Source of the DNA: Chloroflexota bacterium
Lineage (GTDB): Bacteria > Chloroflexota > Anaerolineae > Aggregatilineales > Phototrophicaceae
DNA: 64,000 nucleotides
Direction of reading: 5' to 3'
NCBI GenBank assembly: GCA_026708115.1
Contig: JAPOVL010000025.1
Coordinates: 62,001-126,000, forward strand
The position numbers were made by a program, and so were the translations under genes. The notes below the pieces were generated by a model that worked only from the letters and a program-made list of their open reading frames with translations, did not search any database and was not told the origin of the DNA. Shown here piece by piece: positions 61,687 through 64,000 of the stretch; the first letter of the stretch is position 1, and every line of letters starts with the position of its first letter.

Positions 61687-61723
61687 CAAGCCCTGTCCAA
61701 ATTCAAGACCGACCATCAGCCAA

Positions 61724-62926
61724 TCAATTGTAGGTGATGGTGTCCGTGTTGCCGTTGTAAGCGCCGACTTCGTCAAAGGCCGAGAGATCGTCGCTCACCA
61801 TATAGAGACCGTAGCTGGCGATGGCCTGATCGCCGTTCTCGTCCAGGAAGGCTTGTACAGCCGTGCCGATATAGTGGTTGGCGATGAAGGGCAACATCGA
61901 TTTTACAGCGGCGCCATCGTTGCCTGCAGCCAGCATCGTCAGCATGGCGATGTTGGCGGCGTCAAAGGCGTAGTTGGTGAAAATGCCCGGCGCCTTATCG
62001 AACATGGCTGTGAAATCGTCGATGAAGATTTGCGTCAGCGGCGTCGACTCGCTGGAGAAGGATACGGTGATGAAGTCGGCATTGGCCAGTGTTTGGGCAT
62101 GGCCGCTATCGGCGAGGATTTCGGCCGCGGTCATCGCTTCATTGCCCATCCATTGTACTGATGTCAAGATCGGGTCAATCTGCGCGACTTGCAGGAAAGC
62201 TTGCGCGCCGGAAAGGAAGCAGACGCAGAAGAAGCCGGCATTGTCGCCGAAGCCGGCCAGCGCGGCGCTGACCGCCGCCGCTTCACTGGAGAGCTCGGTG
62301 GCGCCCGGCGTATAAGCGAAAGACGCGACCTCGCCACCGCCGCCGGCCTGGAAGTTGGCGGTGAAACCTTCGTTCATGCCATTGCCGAAGGGATCGTCGA
62401 GATGCAGCACAACCATGTTTTCGTGGCCGCGTTCGATCGCGATATTGGCGTAGGCTTTGGAGGCGAAGACATCGGGCGGATAGATCACGCGATAGATATT
62501 GTCGCCCGGGATGGCGCCGGCCGCGCCGCTGGAAGCCGGCGCAACAATGACGATGCCGTTTTCATCGGCGAATTGCTTGGCGCCGAGAACCTCGCTGGTC
62601 GTCAAGGGACCAACAGAGACTTGCGCGCCAGTAGTCTGCACAACGGTCTGCAGGGCGCGGGCGGCGCCTTCCGGCGTATTCTCGGTGTCGGCGCTGGCTA
62701 TCTCGAAGCGGATATTGGAACCGGCCGCCTCCAGCTCGGCATTGACCTGCGATACCGCCAACTCCACGCCGCGCGCGAAGTCCTGGCCGAAGGTGCCGAG
62801 ATTGCCGGAAAACGGCAGGACGACGCCAAGTACATAGGTTTCCATGTCGTCTTGGGCGCTGGCGCCGGCGCCCAAGCTTATCATCAGCATCACGATAAAG
62901 CTCATCAACAAACATTTCTTGATCAT
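61724..62926 (-). CDS. livK: Branched-chain amino-acid ABC transporter binding protein LivK-like
   Basis: About 400 residues with a signal peptide (IKKCLLMSFIVMLMISLGAGASA, cut before QDD). The periplasmic-type I fold follows: YVLGVVLPFSGNLGTFGQDFARGVELAV, ADTENTPEGAARALQTVV, GPLTTSEVLGAKQFADENGIVIVAPASSG. ATG 62926 gives good ribosome-site spacing (AAGGGA, 8 bases); ATG 62953 has a stronger AAGGAG but only 2 bases away. It is the first gene of the liv operon and sets its specificity, which could be amino acids or amides. Confidence 0.87.
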   Translation of the reverse strand: MIKKCLLMSFIVMLMISLGAGASAQDDMETYVLGVVLPFSGNLGTFGQDFARGVELAVSQVNAELEAAGSNIRFEIASADTENTPEGAARALQTVVQTTGAQVSVGPLTTSEVLGAKQFADENGIVIVAPASSGAAGAIPGDNIYRVIYPPDVFASKAYANIAIERGHENMVVLHLDDPFGNGMNEGFTANFQAGGGGEVASFAYTPGATELSSEAAAVSAALAGFGDNAGFFCVCFLSGAQAFLQVAQIDPILTSVQWMGNEAMTAAEILADSGHAQTLANADFITVSFSSESTPLTQIFIDDFTAMFDKAPGIFTNYAFDAANIAMLTMLAAGNDGAAVKSMLPFIANHYIGTAVQAFLDENGDQAIASYGLYMVSDDLSAFDEVGAYNGNTDTITYN

Positions 62927-63512
62927 TGCGATTTTCCCTTCTGTCAAATTCATCGCTCCTTACGCGAGCAAGCATAGTATACCGAGATAGTGGCGACAGG
63001 ACAAAGCGAATCCACTTAAGTTGTATTTGGAAATCAGATGACATAAACATTAACTAGCGTCGCAGACCGGATAGGGGCGACCGACCCGCTGTGTCGGCGG
63101 GCAGTGCCCACGCGCCCTACGCGCGGCGCCGCGGCGCTCGCTGGTAATGAACCTGAATTTGGCGCAGGTTCATCCGTACCGGACAAACCTTACCGACTTC
63201 GATATGCTTTCAGATGGAGTTTGGCGCGTGCATTTGAAATAGGACACAGAAAGCACAGAAAAGCACAAAGGCTTCTGTTGCCTGCGAACTGGAGATCTCT
63301 CTTTCTTGCGAACCGCGATCGGCGGTAGCCGAGCAGGTATATAACTCAATGTGAGCGCGCTAGCCCAAATCCGCCGCCGCCGAGCGGTCGTGATGAAAAC
63401 TGCCGTGTTTATCGTTTCAAGCGCTCCGTCATTCCTTGATCTATTGTCAATAAGCCATTGTCGTTAAACTGTGGCGCAAGCGTTTCGCAGAAGAAAACAC
63501 GAGAGCAGGCCC
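62927..63512. other. Divergent intergenic region between livK and the MBL-fold gene
   Basis: 586 bases. It contains a hairpin cluster at 63072-63119 (TAGGGGCG...CGCCCTA with inner CCGAC/GTCGG), a GGACACAGAAAGCACAG repeat at 63241-63270 and inverted repeat copy E at 63309-63393. The 63104 ORF spans these repeats and is rejected. Promoters for both flanking genes should lie here. Confidence 0.5.
63309..63393 (-). repeat. Dispersed two-hairpin repeat, copy E (inverted)
   Basis: Its reverse complement reads CGACCGCTCGGCGG..ATTTGGGCTAGCGCGCTCAC..CTCGGCTACCGCCGATCGCGGTT, the same subtype as copy C. It is the most degenerate copy: the AAACC arm of the final stem is not conserved. Confidence 0.65.
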
Positions 63513-64000
63513 GTGATCAGAATCTCGCGCAATGTCTATCAGATCTCCCGCTTTTCATCTTTCTTGAATCTCTACCTGGTCGTCAACGACGAGATCATCA
63601 CAGTCGTCGACACCATGTTGGGGCCGGCCGATGTCCAATATCTCGCGGCCGAATTAGCCGCGGCTGGCTGGTCTTTGGATCAAGTAAAACACATCCTGCT
63701 GACGCACCCCCACGCGGATCATATCGGCGGGCTGCCCGCTCTGCAGGCGAAGACGCAAGCCTCCACTTACGCTCACCGCATTGACGCGGCGGTCATCCGT
63801 GGTCAGGGCGAGCCTGAATTCGCCCTGCCAGGCGAGCTCAACTGGCTAAACCGCCTGCTCCTCCGCGCCATTTCCCGCAGGCCGCGCCCCGCGCCCATGC
63901 GAGTGGATGCCGACCTGGACGATGGGGACCGGCTGGATCATATTGCCGCTACGCTGCAAGTGATCCACCTGCCGGGGCATAGTTCTGGTCAGGTCGGCTA
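63513..64000 (+). CDS. MBL-fold metallo-hydrolase, N-terminal part (3' end outside window)
   Basis: An open frame from GTG 63513 to the window end, missing from the ORF track because no stop is reached. The reading is IRISRNVYQISRFSSFLNLYLVV, then VVDTMLGPADVQYL, the metal motif THPHADHIGG, a DGDRLDHI turn and VIHLPGHSSGQVG, the second His cluster. This is a glyoxalase II-like or lactonase-like layout, about 162 residues visible. The substrate is unknown. The track ORF at 63458 is a shadow in another frame. Confidence 0.82.
   Translation, partial: MIRISRNVYQISRFSSFLNLYLVVNDEIITVVDTMLGPADVQYLAAELAAAGWSLDQVKHILLTHPHADHIGGLPALQAKTQASTYAHRIDAAVIRGQGEPEFALPGELNWLNRLLLRAISRRPRPAPMRVDADLDDGDRLDHIAATLQVIHLPGHSSGQVG

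Noticed and set aside
63458-63784. 108-residue ORF at the right end
   Set aside because: Shadow frame of the truncated MBL-fold gene starting at GTG 63513.

Overview
This 64 kb window reads as one contig from a GC-rich, free-living heterotroph, most likely an uncultivated Chloroflexota (Anaerolineae-like) bacterium. That placement is inferred from several things together: a bacterial PHAX-domain protein, many ABC importers fed by exported binding proteins, secreted SH3b/Excalibur and spondin-type proteins, MenA, and abundant GC-rich intergenic hairpins. No rRNA, tRNA or CRISPR array was recognised. Both ends cut a gene: the tail of a C5 DNA methyltransferase on the left and an MBL-fold hydrolase on the right.

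Layout. 1-1220: Eco29kI-like type II restriction-modification pair. 1241-4955: class III aminotransferase and two glycosyltransferases. 5100-7170: MenA and a PHAX-domain protein. 7177-9991: D-aminopeptidase, dipeptide epimerase and a P-loop protein, probably cell-wall or dipeptide salvage. 10125-12725: CE7 esterase, MBL hydrolase and an iodotyrosine-deiodinase-like flavoprotein. 12761-14420: ParA-like ATPase with a DNA-binding partner and an upstream inverted repeat. 14501-20210: SDR, amidohydrolase plus SelA-like pair, beta-helix surface protein, TIGR04076 protein. 20236-23607: aldehyde dehydrogenase under two inverted repeats, a repeat-rich intergenic island and an M24 peptidase. 23768-29286: three paralogous exported proteins built from ten copies of an unrecognised two-cysteine module, with a HAD phosphatase between them.

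29321-39299 is sugar metabolism: a GH20 hexosaminidase with two SIS proteins, a 2-hydroxyacid dehydrogenase, an HNH nuclease, a PhyH oxygenase, then a sugar ABC importer without its ATPase. 39482-43961: LarA-like protein, orphan DNA methyltransferase, a small membrane protein with a structured leader, a homocysteine-methyltransferase-family enzyme and an SDR. 43965-48517: a peptide importer whose binding-protein gene is separated from its permeases by a coupled three-gene HNH cassette. 48788-53614: AstE-like hydrolase, Gfo/Idh oxidoreductase, spondin-domain and Excalibur secreted proteins. 53687-57439: a coupled DinB-BNR-methyltransferase run, MsrB and a thioesterase. 57426-62926: a complete liv-type amino-acid importer with a GNAT gene inside.

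The gene content suits an organism that imports amino acids, peptides and (amino-)sugars and trims them with secreted or cytoplasmic hydrolases. Intergenic DNA carries several hairpin families. One is a roughly 90-nt element in five copies whose stem shows a compensatory base change. The least explained protein feature is the two-cysteine repeat family at 23.8-29.3 kb. All functions are inferred from reading the sequence; no database search was run.
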